Source of the DNA: Lepturacanthus savala
Lineage: Eukaryota; Chordata; Actinopteri; Scombriformes; Trichiuridae
Assembly (NCBI GenBank): GCA_030544235.1
Contig: CM060478.1
Span: 2,469,227 to 2,533,226, forward strand
Direction of reading: 5' to 3'
DNA: 64,000 bases
Under the pieces are notes generated by a model. The model did no database searches and was not told the origin of the DNA. It was given only the letters and a program-made list of their open reading frames with translations. Of this stretch, positions 34,166-46,900 are shown piece by piece. A program made the position numbers and the translations under genes. Each line of letters opens with the position of its first letter. Within the stretch, counting starts at the first letter, position 1.

Positions 34166-35800
34166 AGACAGTAGATACCAGTCAATAAGGTGACGGCTGC
34201 ATTCCCTCTTTGTATTTGATGTAACTTCTAATTAATCACAGTGACACCAATTAATCACTTTCCTTTGTTGAACAGACACAGGGAGAGAAAATGCACTGGA
34301 ATCATCTCATAGAATAAAGAAGAGAGAGAGAAAGAGAAGCTGTAATATTATAAGTTATATTGTAGAGCCATTGTTACCTATGAGCAAATTATTCTACTTT
34401 CTTCTCCACTACATTTATCTGACAACCTAAGTTTCAGATGCAGATTTGACACAATGCATAATATAACAAGCTTTTAAAATACAAGAAGAAATATTTTCAA
34501 CTCAACTTTATTTATAAAGCTGAAACAAAGTGCCGTCCATACATGGACAATACAACAAATGGACTCCATAAAACAATAAAACAGATTAAGGTATCATGCT
34601 GGGTCATTTCATGCATATAATTATATATTTTTTACTCTTTTCATTGCAGAAAATAGCATTTTAATGGCTGTTATATTTGCTGCTTGCACAAATATGCCCA
34701 TAAACAAAAACCTATTTATCCCATTACAAATTATTCTAGAGATTGAATGATTAATTAAATACATCTATACATGTCATAATAATCTGACTCTTTCTGGGAA
34801 GTTTTGTCTTGATGTCTACTATCATATGCATGAGTAACACTTTGATTTTTAAGTATAGAATGACATAGACGAGTTAAAAGCCAGTGAGTAAAACACTCTC
34901 TCATGTCTTGTTTTCTCTGTTGGAGAAGAGGCTGATGACTATAATGAGTGACTTCAACCAGAATGTCATTGAGAAGTTTTCTGGCGTGTTATTTGGCCGT
35001 GTCGCCTCCTCAGGCCTATATTTATATCACCAGCTGCCACTGTTTGAAAAAGTGAAAACAGATTCTATCAGAACTCAGCTTTTTCTTCCATTAATCATCT
35101 CTTGACCCCTCACATTGATCCGCTGACCCCGGCCCGACGGTAACGTCCTGCTGACACACTGATGGATTAAGAATCCAACAATGTTACAAAGAATAATGCA
35201 TCAGAGGGTTTTTACATCGCTGTATCTGTACTTTTATTTAAGTCAAGTAACAAGAATACTTCTTCTACCACTTCTTTTCATCACTAGCCTGGATATACCC
35301 ATCTTTCATTGCATGCAAATTCACTTCACTGTGAAATTCAGTCAATAAAGATCCAAAAAAGAAACTTTATTTAAAAATCTCTTGATGCATAGTTGTACTT
35401 TTGGTCCAGTATTTTAGTTTAAATGTTAGGATTTGTTTCGTTCTCTGCAGAAACGTCACCTTGTCGTATGTAATGAGCGTCTCTATTTGCTTTTTTAGCG
35501 TCTCCGTGTCTTAATCTGTCTTGATGCAAAGGCCATGAAGGTATTTTTAGTGGGTCCACAGTGTGTTTGCCCCATCCAACTCCAGTTTGTCCACTCTTCT
35601 AGTTGTTTTCTAGCTGGTTACTGTTGATTTAGGGTCCAAGTCTATTTCCTTCATCAAGTATATTTTCTTTGGCAGGTGGTTTTTTGGGAATTCAACTCTT
35701 TGAAGTCTTTAATCTGCTGGTTCTCTGGTTGTTACTGATGAACTTTTAAGACTGAGGATCCATGTCTGTTTCCATTAACCGTTAAAGGTCAATTGGAATT
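34164..35800. other. Intergenic DNA, one repeat and one unique block
   Basis: The segment 34640-34745 (TTTTAATGGCTGTTATATTT, GCTGCTTGCACAAATATGCC) is the inverse of about 63840-63925. The block 34960-35160 has balanced composition and no match within the window; it is a candidate conserved noncoding element. No gene is recognised. Confidence 0.45.
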
Positions 35801-35804
35801 TGGT

Positions 35805-35895
35805 GGAAAAAAATAGTTCCTTGTCGAGAAGGAGGGTCTGAGGACGTGTGTTGTAATATTGGTCTATATAAATACAATTGAATTGAATTGGTAGT
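35805..35895 (+). mobile_element. LINE 3'-tail fragment (CTATATAAATACAATTGAAT)
   Basis: TTGGTCTATATAAATACAAT followed by TGAATTGAATTG matches the characteristic 3' end of a widespread teleost LINE group, whose copies end CTATATAAATAAAATTGAATTG with short tandem tails. Confidence 0.65.
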
Positions 35896-36510
35896 ATTCA
35901 GTCTGGACGCCAAGGAACCAGTTTCCTCCTCCTCTAGGGAGCCAATCACAGAACGGGGGAGGGGCAGAAAGATGATGACGAAACAGAAGAGACGTTGTGG
36001 ATCCAACATGGCGGCAGATGATAATTTACCTTCCGATGCAGCCTTATGGTGTTTTTAAGTACTTTAGACCACAGGGTTTGTTTTTCCTCTACATATATGT
36101 ATATATGTCATCAGTATGTTCGATACAATTGGCTTTAAGCTTCTTAGTGTCTAATAAACAGCTCTAGGCTTCAATTGCAATGCATTAGCTCTTAATCTTT
36201 TATCAGTAGCATGGGTAGACCCATTCTTCATTGCATTCATTCTGCAATCCAAGGACCCAGTTTTCCCCTTATCTAGGGAACCAATCACAGAACAGGGAAG
36301 TGTGCAGCAAGACAATGACGAGACACAGAAGCAACGTGATTAATTTACCTTTCAATGCAGCCTTAGAGAGTGTTCTAAGTAATTTAGACAGATCACAGAT
36401 TAATCATCATTGGGTATCAGGTACCTCTTCAGGTGGATTTGATACGATTGGCTGTGAAGACGCATTTGATTGACATTCTTAGCGCCTAATAAACCGCTGT
36501 GGGCTTTCAT
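35896..36510. repeat. Two diverged tandem copies of a 290-bp repeat
   Basis: The first copy has AGGAACCAGTTTCCTCCTCC, AGGGAGCCAATCACAGAACG and GTCTAATAAACAGCTCTAGG. The second, from about 36220, has AGGACCCAGTTTTCC, AGGGAACCAATCACAGAACA and CGCCTAATAAACCGCTGTGG in the same order. They directly adjoin the inverted block at 36513. Confidence 0.7.
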
Positions 36511-36512
36511 CA

Positions 36513-37010
36513 ACCACGACTCTGATAGGAACAAATGAACGGACGGTTCCTGGACTGAATATCAATCTACATTGAGATGAGGTCTGGTGTTAGCCAGGCT
36601 ACTTTATCACTGTCACATCATAGAAACAGGTTTTAAACTAAGTGCCAGAAGGAAACAAATGTTCACAAGGTCTAAATCCTTCAGTGACATTCTGGCCATC
36701 GAGACCCCAAAATGGATCCATATTTCTTCTTCTTTCTTTTGGAAGTAACTCGGCTCCAGCTCCTCCATCCATTAGTCCAGGTCTTACAACATGAATTCAA
36801 TGCACTAGAATAAAGTCAGATCCCTTCACTTCCACCTACACCTTATCTTCCTCAAAGTCAAATCACGTCCGTTTGCTCCCACTGGATTTTTGTCTCATCT
36901 CCTCTTAACGTAGAGACTTTGGGTGTCGGACGGTTCAAATGAGGAGAAGCTGCTTCAAGGACCCTGAGGTTTAGAGAATGGAGCCAATCACAAGTTGAGC
37001 TGTCAATAAC
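36513..37010 (-). repeat. Inverted partner of 29085-29595
   Basis: It runs from TGATAGGAACAAATGAACGG, through TTTTGGAAGTAACTCGGC, to the segment around GGTGTCGGACGGTTCAAATG. Each is the reverse complement of the corresponding segment at 29 kb. Confidence 0.85.
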
Positions 37011-39768
37011 TTCCTTCAGGTTGAATCTGCCTGAATCTGCCTGACATCAAATATCTGCACTGTCTATGACATGTTGGTGTCAATATATCAATAGTTCCTC
37101 CTTTAAATTCTTTCTTTTTGATGCATTTTGATCCTTTTTCTCCTCCCAAGAAGCTTTTATTTCACTACACAATGAAATATTGCCCCTTTCCCTTAGTGCA
37201 CTTTGTAAATTAGTCTGATATTGCTATTGTATTTATCTAATTTAACTATAACGTTTATATATTCTCAGCAGCAACGTACTAATTGATTGAGGGTGCACTA
37301 CAGAGCATATTGATCCATATTGATTTGGACAGTAATAAATTGTATAGCTCTGATATAACACCAGCACTATAAGTTTTCCTTAGACACCATTTTATACAAA
37401 TTAGATCTCAAGGGTTTATTCATGACATTTTTACTTGTTCTAGTAAGTGAATTTGGTGTCGTCTTTTTGAAACACAAACCAATGTGAATAAGAGAAATGA
37501 AACACAACCAAACCAGACAAATTAAATAAATAAAATAATAATAGCAATATGCTACCAGTTGTAGCTCAGTGGGTTACTCATCCTTTCCCAGCCTCACCGA
37601 GAAAAGCAAGAAATGGCTCCCAGATAGTGATTAATTGATTAGCAGAACTGTTTAAGCTATCTTCATTTTTTTATGCTTTTAAACCTGCATCATAAACAGC
37701 AACAATATATTCTTATTAAAACCTGTTGAATGTGCAGTCACTGTTTGCTGCAGCAACCCAGAGGGAAACGTTGACAGGTTACGTTTCTGCAGATGTTTTG
37801 AATATTAAAGGATGACAAATATGATCTCAATGTTTTTTAATATGTGCATATTTTCTCAAATATGGTTTTATAGTGTGATAGCAGCTGACAATATGCCTAC
37901 AGTGTGAAATGTGTGAAATTGCAATGCTTCCTCTATGTGTGAAATGTATTGAAATGAGTGTTGTGCTTATGTCTTACCATGGCCAGAGGGCCAGAGGCCA
38001 CTGATTAGGACATTGGCAGCACCTTGGGGTGCTTAATTGGCCTGTAGGGGCGGAGCTTTGGGAGCTGATAAAAGGAGGAATCTGAGTAGCAGACACTCTT
38101 TGGCAAACAGGGGAGGAGGTTAGATGGGTTGCAGGCTCCACTGATTTAAGTTTTCCTGCTTAGCTTTGTCAGTATTCTGTTGTCCAGGCCTGGAACCCAT
38201 TAAAAATAACTATTTTTATTTCCTCTCATGCCTGTCAAACACCCACATGGTCACATTTAGGCAAAAAAAAATTGGTTAGGGTTTAGAAAAGATCATGGCT
38301 GAGGTTAAACCGGTCACTGTCTGTCATGAGGGGACAATTTTCCAGTGGAAAAATACCCAACATGATGGTACACGCCTGGTTAAAGTTGTCAAAGTAACAC
38401 AAGCATTGGGGCTCGTTTTTAAGACGTGTATGTAATGTAAAATAAAAGGAGCTAAAAACCTGATATATTTCTCAGCTCAACACCAATATAGACACACCGA
38501 GCTGTGTGTGGGTTATATGGAGGGGAGAAGGAAGTAATTGCTGAATATATTTAGCAAGAAAATCTGATACAGAAATCTAATCTTGGTTTGATATTTGGCC
38601 ACAGTTTCATCTTTATAGATCAGTGAGATGTGGAGTTTGAGCATCGCTGCTCTGGAGAACAGGGAGAGGGGCTCATAATGAGTCTATATAAGATACAACA
38701 TGTCCCCGATGGTCATAAAAGAATGTCTCATTCAGTTTCTGGGTCTCACCTTATCGCTGAATCACATGCATGCACACTTTCTGTTTTCAAACCACTTCTG
38801 GACTGATGTATTCAATCATGTTTGTCTAAATTACTTGTCGACGCAGCACTGGCAGGGAGACGGAGAGCGAGGCAGAAATACTGGTAACAACCGGATTCCG
38901 GCTGAGTTCGATGTCGTTTTTTGAGATAATGAGAGATAAGGTTTTCACCTCCTGTAGCAAAACAAGCAGAATTTTTTTTTAATTAATGGCTTTTTACCTC
39001 CTGGGAAACAAAATCCATCCTCAACCACATTCTGAAGTGTTTATAGAGATGTACACCATATATATATATTTATATATCCCACACAAAACATGATTACTGA
39101 CTGATATGTGAAGTATAAACTAGGTCACATCTACACATTGATGTACCTGTGAGACACACACATATGATTGATTTGTACAACTATTTTTTTTTTGGTACAA
39201 AAAGTGTGTTTTCCTTTTTTAAAGCCTCTACCAGCAGGCAGCAGCCATGTGACGTGTGGATGGAGGCAGCGATCGGTGCCATTACTCGGTGTGTGATGGC
39301 TGTCAGCCACATCTGACAGATTGGGGCGTCGGGAGGCAGATGACTTTGGAAGCGGGTGATGCCGGGAAGTTTGTGTGTTTGTTGGAGAAGGTCAATGTGA
39401 CGAAGCAGCAGCAGGATAGGCTGAATTATAAATGAAACCGATTAACACCAAGTTTCTCATTTATAATCAACCGATCCGCTTCAAATACAACCTTTTACAG
39501 AGTGAGACATCAGGACGATCCCAAGGAGAAAAACTCTTGTTTTGTTGATGGTTGACAGTTTCAGGACAAGCATGAAGATTGTCCAAAAGTCACATTTATA
39601 AAGTATCTAGAATATGTGTATGGCTTTCCTGTTGTGCATCATCAACCCTGATCAAAACAGGCAATACCCATGATGCCACCAGGGAATCTGTTGGACAGAT
39701 AACCTACTGGTACTGGTGGTTTTTAAGGATGTAGATTCCAGTGTCCCTAATTCTAAATATGGCTTGGA
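37011..39768. other. Intergenic DNA with one LTR-like stretch, no gene recognised
   Basis: At about 37900-38265 there is a TATA-like GATAAAAGG about 120 bases after a CATGGCCAGAGG block, followed by TTAAAAATAACTATTTTTAT. This arrangement recalls a solitary LTR, but no paired ends or target duplication are clear. Frames at 38700-38924 are short and unremarkable. Confidence 0.35.
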
Positions 39769-39993
39769 CAGGGGCGGATCTACCGGGGTAAAAGAAAGCC
39801 TTGCCCTGTGATCAAGGAACTCCTACAGTGCACTTCAAATGAGATTACATTTGTCTGCATGAGTTTGTAAATGGCAGCTTGTGCCTGTATGTAGTGTGCA
39901 CATACGATCTCTCATCAAACTATTAAATTCAGCCCTCAAAAACGCCTGCCCCCCTCTCGCCACCCCATCAGTATTTTTCTAGATCCGCCCCTG
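39769..39993. mobile_element. hAT-type MITE with perfect 14-bp ends and exact 8-bp target duplication
   Basis: Both ends read CAGGGGCGGATCTA inward (39769-39782 and 39980-39993). The flanking 8 bp are identical: GGCTTGGA at 39761-39768 and 39994-40001. The 225-bp interior has no coding capacity. Terminal CAGGG and an 8-bp duplication are diagnostic of the hAT superfamily, so it would have been mobilised by an hAT transposase encoded elsewhere. Confidence 0.93.
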
Positions 39994-40117
39994 GGCTTGG
40001 AACATCATGGTTTGCAGCACAGGTTGTTTAATACAATAGTTTGTGTTAGACAAAAGTTATTATAGAACAGGTTGACTACAAATGCCAGGAACTCTTACAC
40101 CTTCTGTAGCAGGTTAA

Positions 40118-40440
40118 CTATCTTGTCCAACGACATGCAGCCTGAGCCACATTGTCCACTTTAAATAAAGGTGGAATTAAGGATAAAATATTCAAAGTTC
40201 TTGAGTCACTGATGGTGTTTGTTGGGACACAGACCAGTCCTTTTGTTTTGTCCGGGTTCAGCTGAGGACTTGTGCGAAGTGATAAATGAAGACCGGTCAA
40301 AAGTCGATTGGTTGTACCACTCATTGTCATTGAGCAGCCCAGAGTCAGGGCAGTGTCAGAGTGAATTAAATTTAATTTCAGCATGTCAATATGACCTCTT
40401 AGCAGACAAAAGCCTTGAAACAAAAAGTTCTCCACGAGTA
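40118..40440 (-). mobile_element. Possible LINE reverse-transcriptase fragment
   Basis: The - strand frame reads ...SPQLNPDKTKGLVCVP followed by TNTISDSRTLNILS. LN.DKT(E/K).L...P is the segment that follows the catalytic ADD box in L2-like teleost LINE reverse transcriptases. The rest is too degraded to assign, and no intact enzyme is present. Confidence 0.45.
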
Positions 40441-40969
40441 TTTAACTTTTAACTCGCAGGTGTCCTGCGGCAACAAAGAACACCGATAAGCTAAATAATC
40501 CGCCAGCGCTGTACAATAAGATTATTTCCCTAGAAACATCCTGAAATAAACCTGGAAAAAATTCTTACAGCTGCTTGCCAAGTTTGTAATTTATTGCATG
40601 GTGAGAACACAGAGCTGTGCTGGCACCAAGAAACAAACACCACAAATAGAAGCAGCGTGGGATGTTTGTTCCCAAAAAGGATGTGGTGAGGTCAGTTTTT
40701 CACCCTTTTATTTCTCTAGTAGAGTCGATCGTTTAATTTCATTATTGGCATTTTGTCAATGTGAGTGAAAGAACCAGGATCAGTGACAGAGATATGTTGT
40801 TTGTTGGGGTTTTCCTCTAACTGCCAATGGAGGTCAATTAAAGTTGATTTATGAAAAACTGTTTCTTTTTTCCCAGCTTTGTCTTACGAGTACGGACATG
40901 CTGTAGAGTTATTGAATATCCTTCATCTACGACTGGCTGTGAGCAGATTGATCACTGATCAGCAAGATA

Positions 40970-41135
40970 CCTCGAAAAGTTTGGGCCGGATTTTTGTCAA
41001 ATTTTCAGCGAATGTTGGTAATGTTACCAGAAACAGATGATTACATTTTGCTAATGATCTGGAAGAAATCCTGGATCCTGGATAACTTAGAATTTGTTGT
41101 TGTTTGGTAACATTGCGATAAATGGACCTTCAAAT
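40970..41135 (+). repeat. TTATTACCTCC-type repeat, partial copy 1
   Basis: GCCGGATTTTTGTCAAATTT, CAGCGAATGTTGGTAATGTT and ACAGATGATTACATTTTG match the interiors of 46726-46900 and 47096-47345. Both ends are missing. Confidence 0.7.
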
Positions 41136-42839
41136 GGACACCAACATTTGGGGCCACCTACTGGTGACATCTTGCAGCCGCCTCCAACTTTTGCATCTAA
41201 TTATGGTGTTAATCCATCTAAAACCAGACTTTAAACGTACATCTTGACATGATAGCTTGATTGAAATCAAAGTTATGATGTCAGACTAATACATCCCAAT
41301 AACGCAACTGAAATCAAGCTACTCCTCCTGCTCCACCAGACCTCTCGGTTGCTAACTTTGCTTACTGGTCTTTTGAAAAGGTCAACCAATAACAGAGCAA
41401 TACTAACTAGCTAATAACTGCATATCTCCACCTATTGTAGCAAAGCAGTAAATCAGTTCATCTCATGCATATAGACTGGGACAAGGAGATTAGTCTGAGT
41501 AAATGGCTTAATCCACCTATAACCTGAGCTGGACTTAACTGTGCATGTAAATGCACTGGGACAATTGAATGTGAATCACAGCTTCATTAATTACAAATAT
41601 ATATAAAAATGTATTAAATGACTGAGTAATGTAGTGTTGAACCTACAGAGAATCATTAGAGACTGGAGTCTTGGCTTCATGGAACTTTATTTTACTTTAC
41701 ATACTTTATACTGTTTTATTCACTTTCAGTCCTCTATGGAATCATTTTTTTTTTTTTTTGGCTGCAGCAGCTGTTTTCAGAGGAATAAGCTGTAAAAAGC
41801 CAAAAATTAGCTGCACATAGTGGCTCATTTAGCAGCTAAAGAGCAGAGATTTCCCTCAGGAGTTGGTAGAGAGCAGACAGGGAGAATATTGGACTTCCAT
41901 TCACCGAGTTCCAACAACTTAAAAGATAATGACGTGTCAGTTGTGTTCCCTACTTGTTTTTGCTGAAAACAAGTAAACAAATCGTTGGCTAATGTGTTTT
42001 CAGCTTCATTTTCTCTCCACCTGCCATCGGATCTGCATTAGTGTGTGGCATATTTGGACAATCCAATACTGCAACATTCTCCTGCTCTAGAGAAACTCTG
42101 CTCAAAAAGGACATTCCCAGCCTCCAGCTCTCCACCATTCAAAACAGAAGTGCTCGCAGACTCACACAGCTGACCCGGTACAAGGTACATAAGGAGACTG
42201 AAAGACATAATGAGAAGCTGTGATGTAACATCGTCCCTGATGGTGAGCAAAAAATAGCTCTCACCCCTTAAGCTCTCCTTAGCTCTCGCTTTGAGAAAAC
42301 ACCAAAAAATAAACAGGCTTTGTTCCATTTTCTCTGTGAGATGCTCAAACTGATTTGAGCGCACGCTAAATTTAATGAAAGCACGTTCAGACAAAAAGGT
42401 GAGCGCTAACGTGGGTGATGGAGCAAAGAGGAAGTCTGGAACAGCAGTCTGGGTGGACGGATGGATGATTTCTTTTGATTTTAATATTCACGCTACACTG
42501 GTGTTAAACTAAACTAGAGTCTGGTCCGCCAAAACTGGAGGTGTATCATGGGAGGTTTATTAAGCCTTTCTCATTTAAACAACACAGATGGTCGGACCCA
42601 AGACTAACCTTAAAGGACTTGGGCTGGATTCTCTGGAGCATTTTTGACAAACGTTCTAAGTATATCCGGACAGTGTTTAACAAAATCAATCATCTGTCTG
42701 AGGCGTAGGGGCATAAAAGGGACAAACAATCAAGGGGCTGTCCTTCAAAAATGATTGGATCACCCATCTGTCAGTCAAGCTGCCTACAACATATGACATA
42801 TTTCAAACATCAATGTCATTCCTGATTGAGGAGGAGGGC
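41136..42839. other. Intergenic DNA, no gene recognised
   Basis: A 118-codon - strand frame at 42038-42394 overlaps a + strand frame and has no recognisable domain. A T13 run lies at about 41746-41759. Nothing else stands out. Confidence 0.5.
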
Positions 42840-43085
42840 TTTGACTTAAACAAGCCAAGACAGTCCCTCAAATAAACAGAGACGAGCTACAAATGGAATA
42901 TGAAGGGAAGGGGAACGAGGCACAGGTGAGAAACATGAGGTAGTCGACAAAGGTGGGAAAACACAGGAAATCAAGCTGACACAAAATATAAGAAGCAGAC
43001 ATGAGACACGGAGGAAAACAGAAAAATAACCCAACCACAAGAAATCCAGACCAGATGGTGATTTCACACCAGCAGGTCAGACCGG
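42840..43085 (-). mobile_element. LTR-retrotransposon-like fragment
   Basis: Read on the - strand it contains TCATGTCTGCTTCTTATATT, TTGATTTCCTGTGTTTTCCC and CTCACCTGTGCCTCGTTCCC. That pyrimidine-rich style is typical of LTRs of teleost Gypsy-type elements. The assignment rests on resemblance only; no paired LTR or coding part is present. Confidence 0.35.
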
Positions 43086-43138
43086 GACAGAGCATCAGAG
43101 CCTGTCAGGTTGGCCACCAAGGACATGTCATCTGCATT

Positions 43139-43551
43139 TTAAAAAAGTGTCATTCCTTCACTGCTGCAGGAGACGTTATTAGTGTATGCAGAGAAGAGGA
43201 TAGGGGATAAAACACAACCTTGAGCCCTGTGTTTAAAACAACTTGATGTAAAACCGTGTGGTTTGTCCTGTAAAAGGTTCTTTATCCATAAAACCAGCAC
43301 TAGGCGTACCTGAAGGTCTAAAGGGTGCTGCTGCAAGGTGTTCCTGTTTACAGTGTTAAAAGCAGAGGAGAAAACCATGAATAACATCCTAGTGTGTGGG
43401 TCTGCAGGTTCCAGGTGTCTAAAAGTGAGAGACTCGCATCCTCTATGCTTTGTCTTGGTCTGTACACAAATTGGAAAGAGTCCAGTATGTGATATCTCAG
43501 AGAAAATTCAAAGTAACAGTCAAATCTCACAGGAACCCTTGATATGGTCAA
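43139..43551 (-). mobile_element. Degraded LINE reverse transcriptase
   Basis: Two overlapping - strand frames give DSFQFVYRPRQSIEDASLSL, then after a frameshift VFSSAFNTVNRNTLQQHPLD, and then GCVLSPILFSAYTN. These are ordered reverse-transcriptase blocks of a teleost LINE: the D.FQF.YR...TEDA motif, the (D)FSSAFNT catalytic block with its first Asp replaced, and the QGCVLSP.LF palm motif. Frameshifts and the lost Asp make it a dead copy. It was probably moved by target-primed reverse transcription. Confidence 0.88.
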
Positions 43552-43679
43552 GCATAAATCTGAGGTATTGACTTTATCACTCTGTTAAATCTCTGAATCA
43601 GAAGGTCTTCATTAGTGGACCTCAACCAATAGTCCGAGAAGACGATGTGAGATGCAACAGGTTGATGACGGTGAACTGA

Positions 43680-43830
43680 TGGCTCAGAGTGGTTACCACT
43701 GTTGCCTCACAGCAAAAAGGTCGCAGGGTCAAGACTTTGGTCTGGGACCTTTCTGTGCAGAGTTTGCATGTGTGGGATTGGCTCCAGCAGACCCCAGCGA
43801 CCCTAGTGGGTATAGAAGATGAATGAATTA
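43680..43830 (+). mobile_element. tRNA-related SINE-like element, internally deleted
   Basis: TGGCTCAGAGTGGTTACCAC resembles a tRNA A box region. GTCGCAGGGTCAAGACT is a decayed B box, and CTTTCTGTGCAGAGTTTGCA then GGATTGGCTCCAGCAGACCC, GCGACCCTAGTGGG and AAGATGAATGAAT follow. This order matches a widespread teleost repeat that begins GTGGCTCAGTGGTTAGCACT. The middle part normally present after TTTGCATGT is missing. Confidence 0.8.
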
Positions 43831-46725
43831 GTTGGTCTGACATTAGATTGAACCCAGCCTTGGTCATCTCTTCTACAGGTTTGGCATGGAATCGCTCTTT
43901 CTTGTATTGTTTTCCAGTTTTCTCACCACCAACCATTTGGTTTCCCCAACAGAAGACTAATCCATTACCTTCTTCTGCTTCCAGATGTTTTCTCACATGA
44001 ACACTGATGATAACTTGATTCCCAAGGAAAAAACAACTACCGGTATTTGTTTTTTCCACTGAGAACGAATTTTTACAGATGTGAACCCATGCTGGTTCCA
44101 GTTACCAAATCTAATTTTTGACCAGCTGGTGCAAGATACATGCAAAACCAACCAAAAGTGTGTTGATATTGAGATAACATAGCCCCTTTACAAATAGAAC
44201 AACATTACTAACTAGTAATGTTTTACCCTGACCACCATTACATCGCTTCCTGCATGATGCCCAGTGTTTGCTCCGGTCATTTAGGGGTCATGGCCTGTCT
44301 GTATCAGAGCGGTTCATCTCTCTCTGCTATAGATGAATGAGCAAGGCATCCAAGGTCAGGGAGATAATTCCATGCTCTGCTTCAGACAGTCAGACTGTCT
44401 CCTCTTATTGTTGAATGTGTTACATGTGACCTGAAGGTAAGACAACGTGACTTTAGCGCAGGTAAACATTGTTCTTTGTTTAGAGTTAAATAGACAGTAG
44501 AAGCCTTGCGTATGAGTAGAAAAGAATAGCCATATTAGGACATGTAGTGAATCTTGTGGGTTTAATGAAGGATGAAATGCTGCCCGGCAGGAAGCGGCAG
44601 CAGCTGGTGCTTTTTTTCTGCAAGAGAGGTAGTTCTAGTTTATTTTGCGTTTCATAAGAAACCTACTGTAGCTGGAGAATTCCCTTTTCTCTCTACAGAA
44701 GCCGAACAAAGCCAAGAAAATATGTGCAACATATGAATGAATGAAGGGAAGAATTTGCATCTTGATTATTTTGTCCAAATTAAGAAACAAATTCAAATCT
44801 GGTATGGTGCCAATATTGTGTAGTAAACTGAGGGGTTGATATCCCTATACATTGGTTATAGGTCATGTTAAAGGTGGAGAATGTTCCAGTTGAGGTTGTA
44901 AATCCTGTAATTGGGGGCCTTAAATTTTCTGGACTCCACCTCTTATAATGTGTTATTCCAAGATGGCCTCTGGTATCTTTTGGGCCCTCGACGTGGTTTT
45001 GTTTGTAGCTTGTGTTTAGTTTAGCCTTGATTCTTTTGTTTTTTTAATTAGTTTGGAATTGCACCCACATCTTTATTACATCTAACAACCACTGGCTTTA
45101 TTCTTCATGGTTTGTTACCTTTAATAAATCATTTGATTACTTAATGATTGCTCTGTGGTCCCTTCATTTCTTGCGGATTACGAGCTGAGCTGTAACATTT
45201 ATGGATCGATTATACTCTGTGCTAACAGATAGTTACTGCTTATTATTTTCAACAGAGCATTTCAATACCACAACATAGTAAATCCTTGGAAGCTCATTAG
45301 CTGAGCCTGTAACTTCACTACTATGAAGTTAGTTTGAAGCACAAATACACCAATGACTGTGTACAGATAACATCTGTAGTGCAGAAGAGTTTATTTCGAG
45401 CATGTTGGGATATATTCTCTCATCATGCTAAAGTGTAAGTGATGTTTTTTTGGATATTTAAACCTCAGCCTAGTTTATCTGCCAGGATCTTTGATAAATC
45501 ATCTGTATGCATACAGGCGTGTAATGAAAATGTGAAAATTAACGCAGTGTGCATATAGGGTTTGGCAATCGATATCACCAAGTCAAAAATGGACAGAATG
45601 AAACAAATAATGCTGTTTACTGCAATCAATGTTGACTGTAATGCATTAGATCTTGCATATCTCTCAACAAGTCATTTGGTTTTAATTAAAGTTGGCTCAA
45701 GATAGGTTTATTGATCACAGAATATTCTAGAGACAGGATCATATCCTCGAATGAAATCAGTAAATAAATCAAAATACCATTTTTTTTTAATATTTCATGA
45801 ATTAACAACAATTAGAAACCTAACCCAGCTTCATAAAAGTGCTGGAAAAATAACTAAAATGAACATTATGCTAATAAAATATGACGTGTGACCATGAACA
45901 CTACTACAGCTTTATCTCTCCTCTAAAAGGTTGAAGCCAAGTGAGAATAATTACTGCAAGCGACAGGTCGGAGGTCACACAACATAAAAATAATAGCAAA
46001 AATATATACAAATTTCAAAATAAAAGCATAAACCATGGCAGTTAAACATCGGTTACCTCTAGATGTGCTGGTGGAAATGAAGTAAAAACTATGACGTTAC
46101 TATAAAATCTTAGTTACAGTACAGTTGTGGTCTTTTATAAACAGGAAGGCCTCATCTATAACAAATGGTTTTGGTCCCATTAGAGCAGCTCTGTGTAAAG
46201 ATTTAGACAGGACGCCACCGTCACTGTTCCTGCCAACGGCTCCTACATCAATTACTCTAAACATGTGGTTGGATTCCACTAAACCATCAGTACTATAGAG
46301 CGGTTGTTGCCTTTGTAATTACAGCTTGTGATCCAGAGTTTGGTTGCGCCTGCATAAACGCATGTTTTTCCGTCCAGGGACTCCTATGCAATTGGGGAAA
46401 TCCCATCTCCCAACCCGTCCTATGCAATTAAGAGTGAGTCCTCTCTTGTGCAGAGGCATGAAATCAGGGCGGAGAACTTCCCAAATTGCTCCGGGTCACC
46501 TCTTCCACAATCCCAGACACAGCAGAGATTCCCACTCTGTAGCTGTGGAAAGACAACAGAAACCTACAAGAAAATAGGTCTAAAGTAGTGAAATGTGGAG
46601 CAAAAACGAAATAATTACACCACCACACACTTCTAGTGATCATTTATAGAGATTATCAAAAGTTTATATATTGTTTTTAGATAAATCCTGCATACTCTGC
46701 CTTTAATCTTATATTTTTAAGAGTT
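43831..46725. other. Intergenic DNA with an LTR-tail-like stretch, no gene recognised
   Basis: At about 44930-45203, AATAAATCATTTGATTACTT is followed by GTGGTCCCTTCATTTCTTGC and ends GAGCTGAGCTGTAACA. This resembles the end of a teleost LTR, but no partner LTR was found. The rest has no recognisable content. Confidence 0.4.
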
Positions 46726-46900
46726 ATTACCTCCACTAAGAAGGTTATGTTTTCGCCAGTGTTTGTCTGTTTGTTAGCAAATTAACTCAAAAAGTGGATT
46801 TTCATCAAATTTTCAGTGAATGTTGGGAATGGTACCATGAACAGATGATTAAATTTTGGTAATAATCCAGAAGAAATCTGGGTGTCTAGATCACTTCGAA
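46726..46900 (+). repeat. TTATTACCTCC-type repeat, copy 2
   Basis: It starts TTATTACCTCCACTAAGAAG and continues GTTATGTTTTCGCCAGTG, TTTTCATCAAATTTTCAG and TGGTACCATGAACAGATGAT. This is a very common teleost interspersed repeat of uncertain class. Confidence 0.78.

Noticed and set aside
33850..34185. Frames of alternating Cys-Val or Thr-His
   Set aside because: Translations of (CA)n/(GT)n microsatellites; the same applies at 15166, 21718, 27831 and 58855.
37555..37625. tRNA-like A box (TAGCTCAGTGGG)
   Set aside because: No B box or cloverleaf follows at the right distance; at most a worn SINE head.
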